DNA from: Fomitopsis serialis
Lineage: Eukaryota; Basidiomycota; Agaricomycetes; Polyporales; Fomitopsidaceae
DNA length: 64,000 bases
Reading direction: 5' to 3'
Assembly (NCBI RefSeq): GCF_022376445.1
Contig: NW_025954967.1
Span: 248,001-312,000 of the forward strand
Shown: positions 21,501 to 35,139 of the stretch, one piece after another
Position numbering within the stretch: the stretch's first letter is position 1
Layout: each line of letters opens with the position of its first letter
Position numbers and translations under genes: made by a program
Notes under the pieces: generated by a model
What the model saw: the letters and a program-made list of their open reading frames with translations, nothing else
What the model was told of the DNA's origin: nothing
The model's database searches: none

Positions 21501-24500
21501 GTTCGATCCAAGTCCGAAGGTTCTCAGATAGCGGCGGGGTTCTCCGGGGCAGGCCATGCGCCAGTGTGCGTGCCGGCGGGCTAGTAGCAAGCTCAGGAGC
21601 GTGTGCTCGAGAACGCGGGTTTGCCTCCCGGGTAAGTCCCTTTGGAAGAGATGCTGCAGGAGATCTGGAGAAGGTGCGGACGGACTCGGAGGAGGACCCT
21701 CAGGAACGTAAGTAATGCCCCTGCTGCTGCTCGCAGCACGCACGACGGATGTAGCTGGACTGAGAGGAGCCCGCCTTCCGGACGTTCAAATTCAAACACT
21801 AGGGCACCGCAAGCCCCCGAAGCACCTCTGTACTATCCTGAATCGCCTGGGGTGTTCACGGAACGCGACGAGCGCCCGTACACGGTGGTTGCGGTCCACT
21901 GCGCGAGCGTTGCACCCGAGGAGCGGGCTCACCGACAGCTGCCGGGCGGACGCGGTACGGGGCCCCAGCTCGATTGCTGCGCCGCCCGATGCGCGATGTT
22001 CATCGGAAGCCCCGTCAGCGTGCCTGCCAGTGTCTGGCAGCGGTGCGCGTCCGACGATGGGAGCCCTCGCTGCCGGCGGTCGGGACGCCGACGACGTCCT
22101 CTGAGTCCAGGCTGTCGGACATGCGCACTGGACACGATGGACTCAGCCTGACGTCGCAGAGCACCGTGCGCTGGGGCCGGGGCTCGGGCATCGACCGGCG
22201 AGCAGGGAATCAATAGTCGACGTTGGTGCGTATGTCTGTGACAGGCGAACGGACAGCTACGTCATCCAAGTTGACGTGCGACAGGGGGGGCAGAGGGCGC
22301 GACGCAGACGAGGAAGCCGAGGAGGCCGACGGACGCATATGGGAGTCGGGTTGTCCAGGTGAGCCAGGGCCTGCTCGCCAGATAGATGCGTTGTGTGTTC
22401 GACGAGGGCATCGCACCGCGGAATCTGAGCTTGAGCACGCTATCGTTTACGTGGACGCGTCCCGGGCCGACTCGCACGACAGCTCGCTGGACGTAAACTC
22501 GAACCACGTTGAGCCGGTTTGCAATCGCGTCGAGGAAGGCGGGACGGGTGGCCTATACATGCCCCGAAAGTATCCAGTGTACCGGGAGGCGCATGTCGCA
22601 CTCTGAAGACTGCCAGCTCGCGCGACGAGATCGCGATGCCCGGCGTGTCTCTGGGACGTCCGGGCGTGCAGATACAGCAGGCGGATGGACGGATGCGTGC
22701 GGTACGCAGCGTCATGTGAGCGATCGCGGGCCTCGATGTGGCACGAGTGGCTTTGCCACAGAAGCAGCGGCCAAGTTCTTGACAGCGAGCAACGCGGCAC
22801 ATCAGACTACCACGAATCACTATCACTGCTGCATCTCGCACCCGGAATCCTGGGCTCGGGCTGATACGTCCCCTGCCGTACGTTGGTCAGTGTTCGATTA
22901 GAACACGGGTGGCAGAGGAAGCTCACGGATAATTGGAATGGAACCCTGGGTGTCGTTCGCACCCAATCCTCCGCGAGCGCTGACTCAGGAGCGGATAGTC
23001 AGCGAAGAGGCGACGTCCAGCATGGGCGACGCCCTGACTGACACGCATCCCAGCCAAACTGGCACCGTGACTAGTGACTCCACTGGCACGCCCGGGCCAG
23101 TCAATTAGGCTTCTCATCACGCTGCGTGAATGGGACTGAATGGATATCGATGGGTGGATATGGCATGCCAACTGCGACGGGCATACCGTGCCTTGCGCTG
23201 GGACACCGGTCTCCCAGTCACGGTCCTACGATACCAGTGACCAGACCTTCTCACGCACTAAAACATCCGTCGTAGAACGAACCCACCCGTCCGCGTCCAT
23301 CCGGATTTCACAACACTCTTGGGGCAGCTTCGCTGCGAGGCTCGCAAACTCGTCCACCGCCACGCCGCACAGACGTCCGATTGACATCACTCGCAATCAC
23401 ATCGATGGCGCCACCTGAAGGCGTCGCCGCCCGAAACAGGCTACGGACGCGACAAAAGGGGACGGGGTGAGACTCGACACAAACCACGCACGTGTATATT
23501 TGGACGTGGACTGAGTAGCCGGGCAGCGGATCGCTCGCTGGCGGCGGGCGACACGATACGCCTACGACATTGGGCCAATCGGCCGGGAGGGGGAGCCCGC
23601 AGATCGGCTCGTGCAGAGCGGGGGGAATCAGATCTGGGTGCGGTAGAGGACAGACGGCGAGTTTGGTAGGATTAGGCTGGGGCCATGAAAGATTGGGAGA
23701 CCGCGGGGTCATGCGCCTAGTCCGAAGTGGTGATGCGGGGGACACGCAGGCGACGATCGATGGGTGGAAGCTCGCCGCGGGAGCCGTGCGTCCTCAGACT
23801 GCGATGGAGATTTGGCTGAACGACTCGAGGGGACGTTGTGCGTTCATCGATAATATTCCCTCTCGACAGGGACAGCCACGAAGTGTCCTGTCGCCGTCGC
23901 CGACGCAGCATCTATGCCTGAGCGAACCGCGAAAGCTGTCGAGCGGAAGCGGTGCCTATAGCACTGCAGCCACAACAACCGTGGCCGTCAACGTGAAGGT
24001 GGCACCGATCGCGCCGGCTACCGTGGCCTCGCACGGCAGCGGGAGTACACGCAACGTCCACGCAGATCGTGCGGTGGAAGCCCGCCACGCGGGGACTGCG
24101 CGGCGTGTCTTCAGCTTCAAACTCTAGGATCTGAACGTAAACGTTTGAATTTGCACTCTGGAACTCTATGTGACGCCACGAGCCATAAGGAGAGCGAAAC
24201 GCACAGGGATAACCCGGTGAGTCGCTTCCATGAACTCTGTCCACTCCAGCTGGGCGGGGTCGCCCCCCGGCACCCGGCGCACACCGCGTCTGCACAGAAA
24301 CGCGTGGTGGAGATACCAGCCGAGAACGACGGGGCGGAGAGGATTCCGTGGACCGACCATCGATACGTCCGTAGACAGCCATGGGATGCTGATGTGGCTT
24401 GACGGTGTCCGACGTCTGCGCCCGGTCGATACGCGCGAAAACTTACGGGGGCCGCGTGAAGTCCAGAACGTCTGCTATTCTGACGGAGACGGCTCTACGG

Positions 24501-27500
24501 CTGGACCAGAGATAGTCGACGGTCGTCCAGCGCGGAAGCCGTGCGTCCGCTTCGACGCAGGGAGGCCTGGTGATCGCGACGTGGCTGCAATACGGACACC
24601 GTCGAGGCGCACCCAGGGAACTCTGGGGCCCGGTGCTTCTCCCGCGACAACGAACCTGCCCGATTTCAGGTCCGCATCAGCCAGCAGCAGGAGCACAAGC
24701 AAGCAAGCACTTACCCTCGCGAGGTGTCCCGAGGATCCCACGGATGCCCGGCGCGGCGCAAATCTTGTCCAGATACCCCTCCCCCCATCGTGGACAAACG
24801 CAGAACTCGAGTCGCAACTTAGCTTTAGAGCGACACCACACGCGCGGGCGGCAGCGCGGCGCAACGCTACGCCGATGGGGATACGCTGCACCTAGCTCAA
24901 AGTTCCAATTACAATTACTGTAAACGTCCGCTGCACATCGCGCGCATCCCGCCCGGTCCCACAAGCTCCTGACGGACCCTCGTCTCCGGCGAAATAAACA
25001 TAAACACGACCCGGACACACTCAGACACGACTCGAGGGCCACAATGGACACCGCAGACATGCCGGCGGGTCGGAGGAGGAAGACGAGATCCATACTCATG
25101 GAGATGCACGTGCCCCTATAGTCGTCGACCCGGAGGCTATCTCGCACACCCGGCACGCGTGCCGAGGGGATATGTACAGTAGTAGCGCCACCAAGCCCCG
25201 TAGATTATCGCCGCGCCACAGGAGACACACCTGTGGCCCGAGTGAGTGACAGCAGTGGCCAGAGAAAGCGGTCCGTGACGCGATCCCTCGCCCGCTGACC
25301 CACGGTGATGCTATAGCTAGTCCATGATACCCGGGCGCGTACGCGCTGCGAGCGACTTCGGAGTGGAAGACATCAGAACCGACACGAACAGCCTCCGAGC
25401 TGGGTTGGCGCCTGGGTGGGTGTGGTCGTCGGAGGCTTTGCGGGGTGCGAGCGCTGGGCGTGATCGGTCCACGTTGATCACGCAGAGGGGCGACTGCCAG
25501 CGGGACTCGGGCTGCGCGGGTGTATTGCGCGCCCTGGCGTGGGGTGCCTGCGTAGAGCACCGCGCGCCCTTCAGGTTGAACTTATTCAGGTCCACGATGT
25601 TGCGGCGTCCGCTGCGTGCCGCGCTCAGGGCGCGTCGCCGACCGGCGAGCGAGAGCGAGAGTGCACGGGCACCGTGGCCGTAGCCACTCCTCGTCCGACC
25701 CGCCATCGCCATCTCTGCCACGGGCGGTCGTCCAGCAGGCCACCGAGGAGGGGCCGGATTCGCGGCGCAGATGGCGCAGGATGTGGGCTGTCAAAGAAAA
25801 AATCACTGGCCCCGGCAGCCTCCCTTCGACGCCAGAGTGTGACAAGAAGCAGTCGGCACGCGGGAGAAGGGAGAAGGGGGACCGCAGGGGCACGCCGTCC
25901 CACTCGCCCACGCCGCGCGTGTCGCTCGAACAGCAGCACGCAGAGTCGTCCACGGCCATACCTCCCCACAGAGGCGGAGCGCGCACCCTGCCGGTGTGTT
26001 CTGCCAGAAGCCCGGCCGGACGGAGCCCCAGCTTCCCCGCCCAGGCGAGTGGTGTGTTCACAGACAGACTCCAGTCGCGGTGCATGTGTGGGCCCCCTCG
26101 ACGTCGCGCGGATCGCCAGACAGAGACCGGTTCCCTGGCTGTCCCGCCGCGCGGGGGTTGTGGACAGTGTTCAGTAGTGCCTTCGTTTGGCCTTCGCTCA
26201 TAACCCACAGACGGTCGCGCGGGCGTAGCCCCCCGGTGGTCCTGCCGGGCGACGGCGCCGAGTGTCCGCCACCCAGCCAGCCCGATTCGGATCAAAGCCA
26301 AAGCAAAATCCAATACAAAGGGCAGCCGTCCGCGGGAAGGGGGCGTGGAACGTCCAGAACATCAGCGGTGGAGCAGAACGCGGGGCGCGGGGCGTCACGC
26401 CTGCGTCTGCGTCTTCAGCTGGAGGCGTGGACCGCGGGGGACGAATCGGACGGCAGCGCGGAGGGAAGACGAGCGGGAGGGGCGGATCGCGCCCTCGCCT
26501 CGCCGGGCGGCCGCTCTCCTCCCGGACGTGCTGGTCCAAACGTTCAATATCACATATCAAGGGTAAGGTTCGCAGCGCTTCGCGGCGGGATTCGCAGGGG
26601 CAGAGGGCGCGGGGGACGTGTGCGGAGGCGGGCTGTGGCACGCTGCTGATGCCAAGCGCAGATGGCACAGTACGTGGAGGCAGGCCATGGACCGGGGAGG
26701 CCTGGAGGCCCGAGGCGATCTGCGGCTGCGCGTTGGGCTGTGGTGTGATCGCACGGCGCATGGGGGATACATGACTGCCAGTCCGCGGGGGGAGCCTGTT
26801 GCCTGTGGTATGTGGTCTGTGGTATATGGCCAGAGGTGCTCGGCGCGGGCTGCTGCTTTCTGTCTGCTTTTCGTGATTAATATTTGGATGGAGATGAGCG
26901 AGGGGACGATCGATGAACCACGCATAGCACGAGATCATGGATGAAGATGAAGCTTGAAGATGAAGATGGGACAGAGATGGAGAGATTCGGAGGGCGACAT
27001 ACGACGGACATACGTTCGACGTGTTGCTCGACTCCCGGCGGCGCGCAATCGATCTCGCAGCACGGGCACGGGTGCCAGTGACTGGATCAACGCACGCAGA
27101 CGCAGGATCATATCATCGCATCTGCTGGTGCCCACGCCGCTGCCTGGCGCGGGCCCGTGCGCGTGCCTGGCACACTGCCGTCCAGGCTACCAGCCATCCA
27201 GACGGCGGTGCAGAGCCGCAACACAGTCCATACAGCGTAGCGCAGGTCAGGGCTGCCCCGCTGGCGAGGCTCGCGCGCACCCTGGAGGCAGGGGGCGGCC
27301 GGGCGCGCATCCGCGAGCTATTGCGACTCTCTCGGGGAAGCGCGACGTTGGTGGCGCGGCCACCCCGCCGGTACGGTAGCTTCCCCTGCGCGGCCGCTAG
27401 CCTCGCGGCGGTAGAGAAGCGCGCGAACCCGAGTGGAGGGACCACGACTAAGAGAAGGCCGCAGGGCACGCCCGTGCGCTGAGTGCGCTCTGTGTATGAA

Positions 27501-28942
27501 TTCGAGACGCGGGCTGGGCCGCGCTGGGGGCGTGATGCATGTCATGTCGGGGGCATTGCACGGAGGCGATGACTTCACGCCCGGCTGCCCTCACGATCGA
27601 CGCGGGGCACGAGCCGCCGCTGCTCGTGGGGCGGAAGCTGGGGAAGTCGCCCCTGGGCCGTGCCACGTACCTACGAGACGTACGGTGCTACATCGTAGCA
27701 GCTCCCATTCGACCAGGGTGACGCGTGACGCAGGACAGAGACCCGGATGACGCGTGGCAGGGTTCACCGGATGACCGTGACAGCAACTGTTCATGGGCAC
27801 CCCGGCGACGCGTGACTGGACGCCGAAATAGCACAGTGTGCGGACACTCTGCCAGGAACGACGCCACGCCACGATCGCATTCCATCAGGAGGTGCGTAGG
27901 GAAGTACAGCGGAGTACGTAATGCGCATCAGTGGCAGAACGGCGGCGCACCCACCATCGGCACATGGGGGGCGAGGAGCGACACGGCAGCGGGAGGGGCG
28001 CGCGCCGGCGGATCCAGACACGCAGAGACGAGGACGCGAGGGAGATTGCGGGGAGCCTGGGATGGTGCGAGGGCACACCGGCGGGCGCGATCTGGCGTTT
28101 ACGTGTAAGTGCAAGGTTTGCGTGGGGACATGGAGCCGGAGATCGCTTGCGTCGCCCGAGATTAGGTCCCTGCCGAGAAGATGGGCTGGGTAGATCAGGA
28201 AGGCGAGCAGGCCCGGTCTGTTCGATGGGTGCTCGAGGGCGTTGGCCGGTTGAACACCGCAGGGCGGTGTGGTTACCACGTCGGGGTGGCGGGAGGGCCG
28301 CGGGGTGTGAACCTTGGGCGGAGTCGCACGCGCCTTCCTGATATGGGAATTGCGCCAACCGCGCCGGCGATCTAATGACCGCGAGGAGCTCAGCGGATCG
28401 GAGGAGTGACGAAGATCGTAGAACGCGGGCTGGAGGATCTCTCTGACGAGCCCCCTGCAGCACGGTCGGGCGGCAGGCAGCGAGGTGGGGACGTCGCGAC
28501 ACGCGCCGCGCGAAGGCACACACACGGCGGATCCTCCTAAGAAGACTGCCTTATATGGCACGAAACCCGGGCAGAGGAAGGTGAGTCGGCCAGCCGAGTG
28601 GGAGTGACAGTTGCTGATGGCCCCAGCAGGCCTCCGCACGCTGCCGCGGAAGATCGCGAGCCCCGGCGGACAGTCTCCGCAGAAATGGGCCGGACGCGTA
28701 GGGTTGGCGTTGGGTTACGCCTCCCGAAGCGCACGCGGGAGGAGGCTGCTCCTCGCGCTGCCGGCGCAGCCTGCGCTTGCCTCCCGCCGCCCTCATATAC
28801 ACCCTCCAGCTTGGCTTAGGTCCCCGCATCCGGCCCCCGCTGCCACCGATCCCACGCACGCCCAGGCGAGCTAGCCGGTTTCCCCACCCGCACCATCTCC
28901 ATCTGCCTCCGATCGCTCACTGCCCTTCCCGTCCACGTCCCG
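18502..28942. other. About 10.4 kb without a recognisable gene
   Basis: All six frames contain only short, overlapping, arginine/proline-rich frames of the kind expected from GC-rich non-coding DNA. No domain, splice-consistent gene model, tRNA or transposon domain was recognised. CpG is abundant, so it does not look like repeat DNA decayed by methylation. TTCAA-containing AT-rich words (for example near 19764, 21782, 24143, 26540) punctuate it. The right end is the upstream region of the Ser/Pro-rich gene, with a TATA-like CATATACA near 28793. Confidence 0.6.
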
Positions 28943-30642
28943 ATGTCCCTCGCCCACTACGCCCACCACCACAACCGCGCCGGCCCCATGGCCACCGCCG
29001 CCTACCCCGCCTACCACGGCGGAGACGCGATCTACGGCATGCACCAGTACTACCCTGCGGGCACGAGTGCGAGCCCCGTCGAGCACGATTATTCAGCGGG
29101 TGAGACTTCCTACGTGTCAGACACCTCCAGGGCGCACTGGCCGGCCCAGCCGTCCTCGTCCGCGTCGTACCCCGCCTCTGTCTCCACCTCCGACTATCCC
29201 TCGCCCGCGTCCTCCCAGCCGATGTCTTATCCCTCCGCGTACACCGCGTCCCCCCACCGCACCGGCCTCCAGGATCCTTACGCTCCATCGTCCTCGTCCT
29301 CCCGCACCTACGCCTCGTCCTCCCTCTCGCAGGCCTCCGCCTCCTCCACACCCGCCCTCCCCAGCATGCATCGCAGCTCCTGGCCCGCGGGCAACGCCCC
29401 CGCCAGCGCGCTCTACGTCGTCGCCCCCGAGCCCGACGCCGACGCGCGCCCCGACGCGCCCTACGCGAAGGTCAAGACCGAGGAGGAGGAGCTCGAGTCC
29501 GGCTTCATCTTCGAGCTCGCGTCCGACGCGCCGCCCTCGCTCCTCACGAACCCGCTGCTCGACAGCATGCCCGAGGTGCCCCTCCGCGCCACGCAGGCGA
29601 GCAAGGAGATGCGCGCGCTCATGGGCGCGTTCCGCCTCGACCCCTTCGCGATGCACAACGGCGTCAAGAGCGCCGCGAGCCAGAGCGTCCCCGCCGGCAT
29701 CGAGATCGGGCCCCTCCGCGTGCCCCCCGTGATGTTCGAGTGGCAGGCCGAGCTCGTCCAGCCGCTCGTCCCAGAGAGCCCGCGCTGGTCCCCCGAGGCG
29801 CAGCCGATGCACGCGTTTGACGACGACGAGAAGTGGGCGCACCCGGGCGCGATGGAGGCGTACGGGGAGGCGTACGACGGCGCGGACGACATGGACGCGG
29901 GCGCCGCGTTCCAGCCGGTGATGACCCCCGCGCAGGCGGTCAACTGGGGCGCTGGCTTCGCGGACCAGCAGGGGATGGTCTCGGCGGCGTCGTCCTCGCC
30001 GTCGGGATACCCGGTGCAGCCGCTCTCAGGAAGTGAGTGCCCGCCGTTAATCGAGTCGACAACATCTGACGGACATGTATTCATTCAGTGTTCAACCGGT
30101 CTGGGCACTCGTCCTCGTCCCAAGCATCAATATCCCGCTCCCTCCCGTCTCTCCCCCAGCCTCAACCGTCCTTGTTCTACCGCCAAACGCAGAACTACGC
30201 GCTGTCTTCGCCCACGGCCACGCTCCCGTCGCCCAGCGCTCTGCCGTCCCCATCGCTCTCCCATTCGCTCTATTCGCAACGGAGCACTCCCGGCAGCGCG
30301 ACCGACATGTACTACCGCCAGCAACAGCACCAACATACCCAGCCACTCCCGTCCGCCGCCGCCGCCTCTGCGATGCGCATGTCCTCGTCCTCTATCTCAG
30401 CGCCAGTCCCAAGCCTCTCGCGCCGGCCCCAGCTCGACTACGCTCAGACGCACAGCAGCGCCGTCGCACAGCCGCAGCCGCACTACGCGAGCCCGAGCCC
30501 GCCCGCGTTCTCGAGCAACAGCAGCAGCGATGGGGGGGCGGGGATGGCGGCGGGGCCGGGGCGCTACCGCGACGACACGCTGGGCTGGTACCGCCGCTCT
30601 GCGTTCGCGCTCGAGGCGTACACCGCGGCGGCGTGCACGTGA
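28943..30642 (+). CDS. Ser/Pro-rich regulator-like hypothetical protein
   Basis: Two exons: 28943-30032 and 30089-30642 (547 aa, phase-consistent). Long Ser/Tyr/Pro tracts surround a denser central block: AKVKTEEEELESGFIFELAS, then LLTNPLLDSMPEVPLRATQ, KEMRALMGAFRLDPFAMHNG, and IGPLRVPPVMFEWQAELVQ. VKTE fits the SUMO-attachment consensus (hydrophobic-K-x-E). The C-terminal half is Gln/Ser-rich. There is no DNA-binding domain, signal peptide or membrane segment. The composition and the very large gene-free flanks (10.4 kb and 4.5 kb) suggest a transcriptional regulator, but that is inference; no family was recognised. A stop-free frame read straight through the intron gives an apparent 592-aa protein with an Arg-rich end; the spliced product is preferred because its second exon keeps the same composition. 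Confidence 0.75.
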
Positions 30643-33600
30643 CCCGTGGTCGCGTCGGCGGAGGCGGCGGTGCGGCTTCGTCATGATCGTGACGAGGGGC
30701 GTGGCGTGGTGGACACGGTGACAGCGACAGGTGGCAGATGGGAGATGCAGCGATGGGCCGGTGGGAGATGGACGGGATGGCGTGGGCGACGTGACGTGAT
30801 GGCGACGAAGCGGACTCGGGCTTCGGGGGGACGGGCGACGATCGGGCGCGCGGCGTGCGTCATCTCAGCTCGTCGTTCCGAGTCGGAGGTGTGCCTGCGT
30901 CTTCTGAGGGCGTGGACGTTGCTGTGTCTCTGTGCAGGCGCTCGTAGCGCGGCGTGGCGGAGCAGCGGGCGCGGCGGTGCGAGTAGACGTCGCGCCCGCC
31001 CCCACCTGCCGTTGTGCTCTGAAATTATTTCTTGGATTATAGTGTATATATCCCCGGTGGACGTGTCCTGTTACCCCATCCTGTTTCCATCCCCCATTAG
31101 TTGCTGTCCTCTTGCTGTCTTCCCGCTGTCCAGTGTAGCATGCAATGTTCTGATACGACCCCTCGGTATACCTTTCTCTCGTTGACGTAGGGTGCGCTGG
31201 ATGCTGGACGATCCGATAGTTATCGTCGCCGGCGGCACTGTCTTGGGGGCTCGTCGCGTGGTTCTCGGGCTGAATGTGTAGTGACTGTATCTCTATGACG
31301 AATCGTTACGACCCCGTAGAAAAATTAGGTCATGTATTTTGTACGTTGCACAAACGATTATACACGGATCCGCTCCTTTTGCCTGCGCTCTCCGTATTGA
31401 ATATTGAACGTGAACTGAACAGACGACGATCCGAACGCATTGCGCGAGAGTCCAGCAGCGGACTCCCGCTCGGAGACCACGCCGAAGCAGTGAATCTCGG
31501 CTCAGCGCGTTCGCAAGGTCCGCGGCTCTGATTGTGTGGGTTGCGGAGCTTGGGGGCTCTCCTCGCCTGCGCAACTACATCACGATGTGACAGCTGTTTC
31601 CAGAACAACTTCAGGCCCCACGTCAGAAAGGTCCACTCGAGCAGTGTGACGGTCTTGCTGTTCTCATCAAGATTGAATCATAATCGGCAGTGTCGAGGGC
31701 GAGCCAGACTTCGGCGGGTGGCTGAGGTCGAACGGCAGACGGTGCGGATGCACCTCGAAAGCAAGAGCCGACGCTCTCCGCCCGCGTACGCATTTTTACG
31801 AGGAGCCTATCGGTTTGCAATCAGCGTATCGCGAAGCATGATGCTCCCGCGAAGCACGCTGAAAACAGGCCGAGTCGGCACCAAGTCTCAAAAGACTGAT
31901 CACATTCTGTATCGGTGATGCATCCCAGGCTTTCGCTCGCGGCGGAGTTCGCTGAGTTGTTCGAAGTTTGGAGTTCGGGGTACGTGTGGTCCGCGAGACC
32001 GGGCGCGAGAGTGCCCTGCAGCGATTCAAGTTCAGAGAGGGAATTGAAGACCGCGGCCGTGCGTCGGACCCTGAGGCTGCCGTTGGGGGGCGAGCGTCCT
32101 GCGCACGGCACTGGCAGACGGTGAGAAGTGTGGAGCACTAACGACTGATGAGTCGCGGGAAGGAAGGGGGGGCGAGAAGGGGACTCGGAAGGGCGTCGCG
32201 GGATACGTACAGATTCGAGTCAGAGTCATAAGACATGACGCATGACGCTGCCGCAGAAGAGGGCAGCTGCGTGCCGGTGCTAAGGATTCTGAGGACTTTG
32301 CGCGCCGAGGAGCAGGGGAGTGCATGCCGGCGGGCGGACGGTAGAGTCAGGGTGCCAGTGGGCCCGCACGCCGACGGTAGACGACCATCGTCCATCGTTC
32401 AATCAGACCGCTGTGCCACGACGGCCGGGCCATAACCTGCCAAACAACCGATACGTGCGGACGCGATCCGCACGCACAGGATCTACCGCACTGGTGTCCA
32501 TAGCCTGCCTAGCTTACGCACGCAGTTTGACTTTGCGCGGGAGCCTGGGGTACTGCAGCGCGGTGATCCACGCTGGCTCCGACGAGCGAGACACCCGCCC
32601 GCCCTGGCCCTGGTATTCCACCTCTGCGCGCGCTCGTCTTCCCACCAACGTCGACCGAGGCACCGCGATGGTGCCTGCTGTCGCAGAGGACACACGCCAC
32701 GCGCCCGAGAACGTCGTCCGTCACTCTACAGCGAGGCCACGGGAGACGCGCGATGCAGACCCTCCAGTACTCGGACAGTGACCACAGCCATCGGATCCTC
32801 GAACGAACCACCCTACATAGGTCATGGTGACGCAAACAAGTCATGCATTATGACTTGGACCGCCTTCTGGGGCGACTGGGACCGTGCGCTCGCTCGAGTA
32901 GGCCCCGCCGCGGTCTGCACGCTTGGAAGGTCGGGATGCCGAACCGTGCCCGCGGCGGGCGGCCCTCGCTGGCAACAGTCACTCTCTGGCAGACGATCTG
33001 CTCGAGCGTCCCGGTGGCAGGCGGCGGGCGCGGTGTACCTGCGCATGCGGACTGGTATGTCTGCAGTCGACGCGACGCGCTCTCCGCAGAACACCCGCGA
33101 CTCCGACTCCGCCAGCGACGTAGCGACCCGCGAGACGGACCTAGTGCAGACGCGCCTGACCTCGTGCGGTCGTCCGAGCTTTTCGGACTTCCGTGCGTAG
33201 TTAGTGCGCAGGGCCCTGCCTGCTGCGCACAGCCGCCTGGATACGCGTGGTGTTCCCAGCGTAGCCTTAACTAGCCGCGCACCGCGTGTTGAACTGCTTG
33301 ACCACGTCGGTGATCTACGAGCCACAGAAGTCGGGCGGCCGGCGCGAGGCGTGCATGTGTCAGGAGACTGACGGCCGTACAGCTGTGGGCGCGTGGTGAG
33401 ATTCTGGTCTCCGGCACGGGGAACGATCGCGGCAGTACGTCACTGGGCCCTTTGTTCTGAGTTCTGCGTTGCGAGACGGTGGTGGAAGGGTGATGGAGGC
33501 AGGCTGATCCAGCGATTAGGGGCGCGATGCGAGGCGGAAGGAATGCATGGGGGGAACTGGCTAGGAACCGACAAATAGCGCTTGGAAGGAATCCAGAAGA

Positions 33601-35139
33601 AGAGTGTACGACTCACCGCCTTAGAGCCGCATGGAGCCGGCGGTCCGATGCGAGGGTCCTCTGAGACGATGTTACCGGTTTGTTCGTAGAGTGTGGACAT
33701 ATATTGACGGAAAGCCGATCGATGCGTGTGCGAAGCGCGCTATAACGAGAGCTTGGGAGCGTGGGTGGGTCGTCAATGTCGTAAATATGCACGAGTGGGC
33801 ACGGCTCGCTGACCCGAACACAGGGTACTTGCCTGTGCGGCTAATTTGACGGGTATAGTACTGCTACGGGGGCCGCTGCAATAGCCTCGCGGTGATGCAA
33901 CGGTCTACACTGCCCAGTGCGGTCCAGAGTAATGCGGCTGAGTCAAGGAAACGTTGTGGCATCTCATCTGTGCGCCACCAGTTAGTGTAGGGTTGAATCG
34001 AGCGCCATGTGCCTGAGTATGCAGCGAGTGTGGCTCGCCCTTCACCGCCTGGTCTGGCTGAAAGTGTATGTGGCCTCCTGGAGGACGCCAATCAAATGGA
34101 ACACCTTACCAGAAGCTCTGGACGTGCAGCGGGAGTCATGCAGGAGCCACGGGAGTGCGTGTGGGGTCGATGGAGACTGCGCCGGTAAGTCCCGTAGCAC
34201 TTGCGTCTGGGAATGCTCGGGTCGACTATGCAGCGAAGAAAGTCAGTGTAGGACGAATAGCCGCAGAGAAGTGGAGGACGCGCCACTGTGAATCGACGAG
34301 GGCTCGCATCCCAAGATCTGTGCCTGTGTGTCATTAGCCTCCGTGTTCAGGCTATGTAGTCGAGGGGTGGCTGGAAGACATGAGCGAGGCGAGCCGGGAG
34401 TGGCCACCTAGTTGTTGGGTCTGTTTATATAAATACTGTGGAGACCCTTGGCGAAACACGTTGAGAAGGCTTGTCGTGACAGAACTGTATATTATTCGCT
34501 TGTATGAAACTTACCAGACCCTGCGAATGTACGTTACTCAGGGTTGCTGGCGCTTGACACTCTGATTAAGTTATTTTTCGGTGGTCATCATGGACTTGTA
34601 TGGCCCGAGGGCCTGTTTGAGATATCCGACCAGCGAGAAAGGCATTCAAGAAGAAAGGCCAAAAATTCTAATCTTAAAGCATGGTAGTGAGTTCTCGAGT
34701 CTCACTGATCCTTACCGCGAGTAACTCCACTGCCCTAGACGACTTTCACCGGCCCGGGCCTTTGTAGGTTACACGTCAGGATCGCGACGCATTGTCGTGC
34801 GGCTTGCGGTCATGGAGGACAGGGTAGCAGCGACGAGGAGGACCACCTGGGATGGCGGGCGGGGGCATCACTGACACGGCGATCGTGGTTGCGAGGCAAG
34901 TGATCGTCGGCCCGCGCGCCCATCGCGGATTGCCGCTTTGGGCATCGGAGCGCCTGCCACGTGCGCGAGGCAGGGCCCGGCCGCGGCACATGTTTCACAG
35001 CCCTCGACACCCACGCGCTCGCTGTCTCTCCCCTCCTCCTCGCCGACCGCCACGACGTCCGCCACACCCTCGCCTTCTGTAGCCCATACTCTCTCTCTGT
35101 ACCTCTACTCCCCACCACTCACCACCCTGGACGCTCTTC
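30643..35139. other. About 4.5 kb without a recognisable gene
   Basis: The 3' flank of the Ser/Pro-rich gene includes an AT-rich segment at 31020-31060 that may contain its polyadenylation region. A TATTGAATATTGAACG word lies at 31395-31410. The right end is the PDE promoter, with a pyrimidine-rich CTCTCTCTGTACCTC tract near 35090. No coding evidence. Confidence 0.5.

Noticed and set aside
18502..28600. Many 120-240 aa frames on both strands in the gene desert
   Set aside because: They overlap in several frames, are rich in Arg/Pro/Ser/Gly and lack motifs, as expected of GC-rich non-coding DNA.
28943..30721. Uninterrupted 592-aa frame through the Ser/Pro-rich gene
   Set aside because: After 30032 the frame turns into an Arg/Pro-rich string typical of an out-of-frame GC-rich reading. 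Removing a canonical 56-nt intron keeps the composition and ends at a proper stop.
34565..34760. Possible structured RNA upstream of the PDE gene
   Set aside because: I could not draw a convincing stem set or find class-specific boxes.
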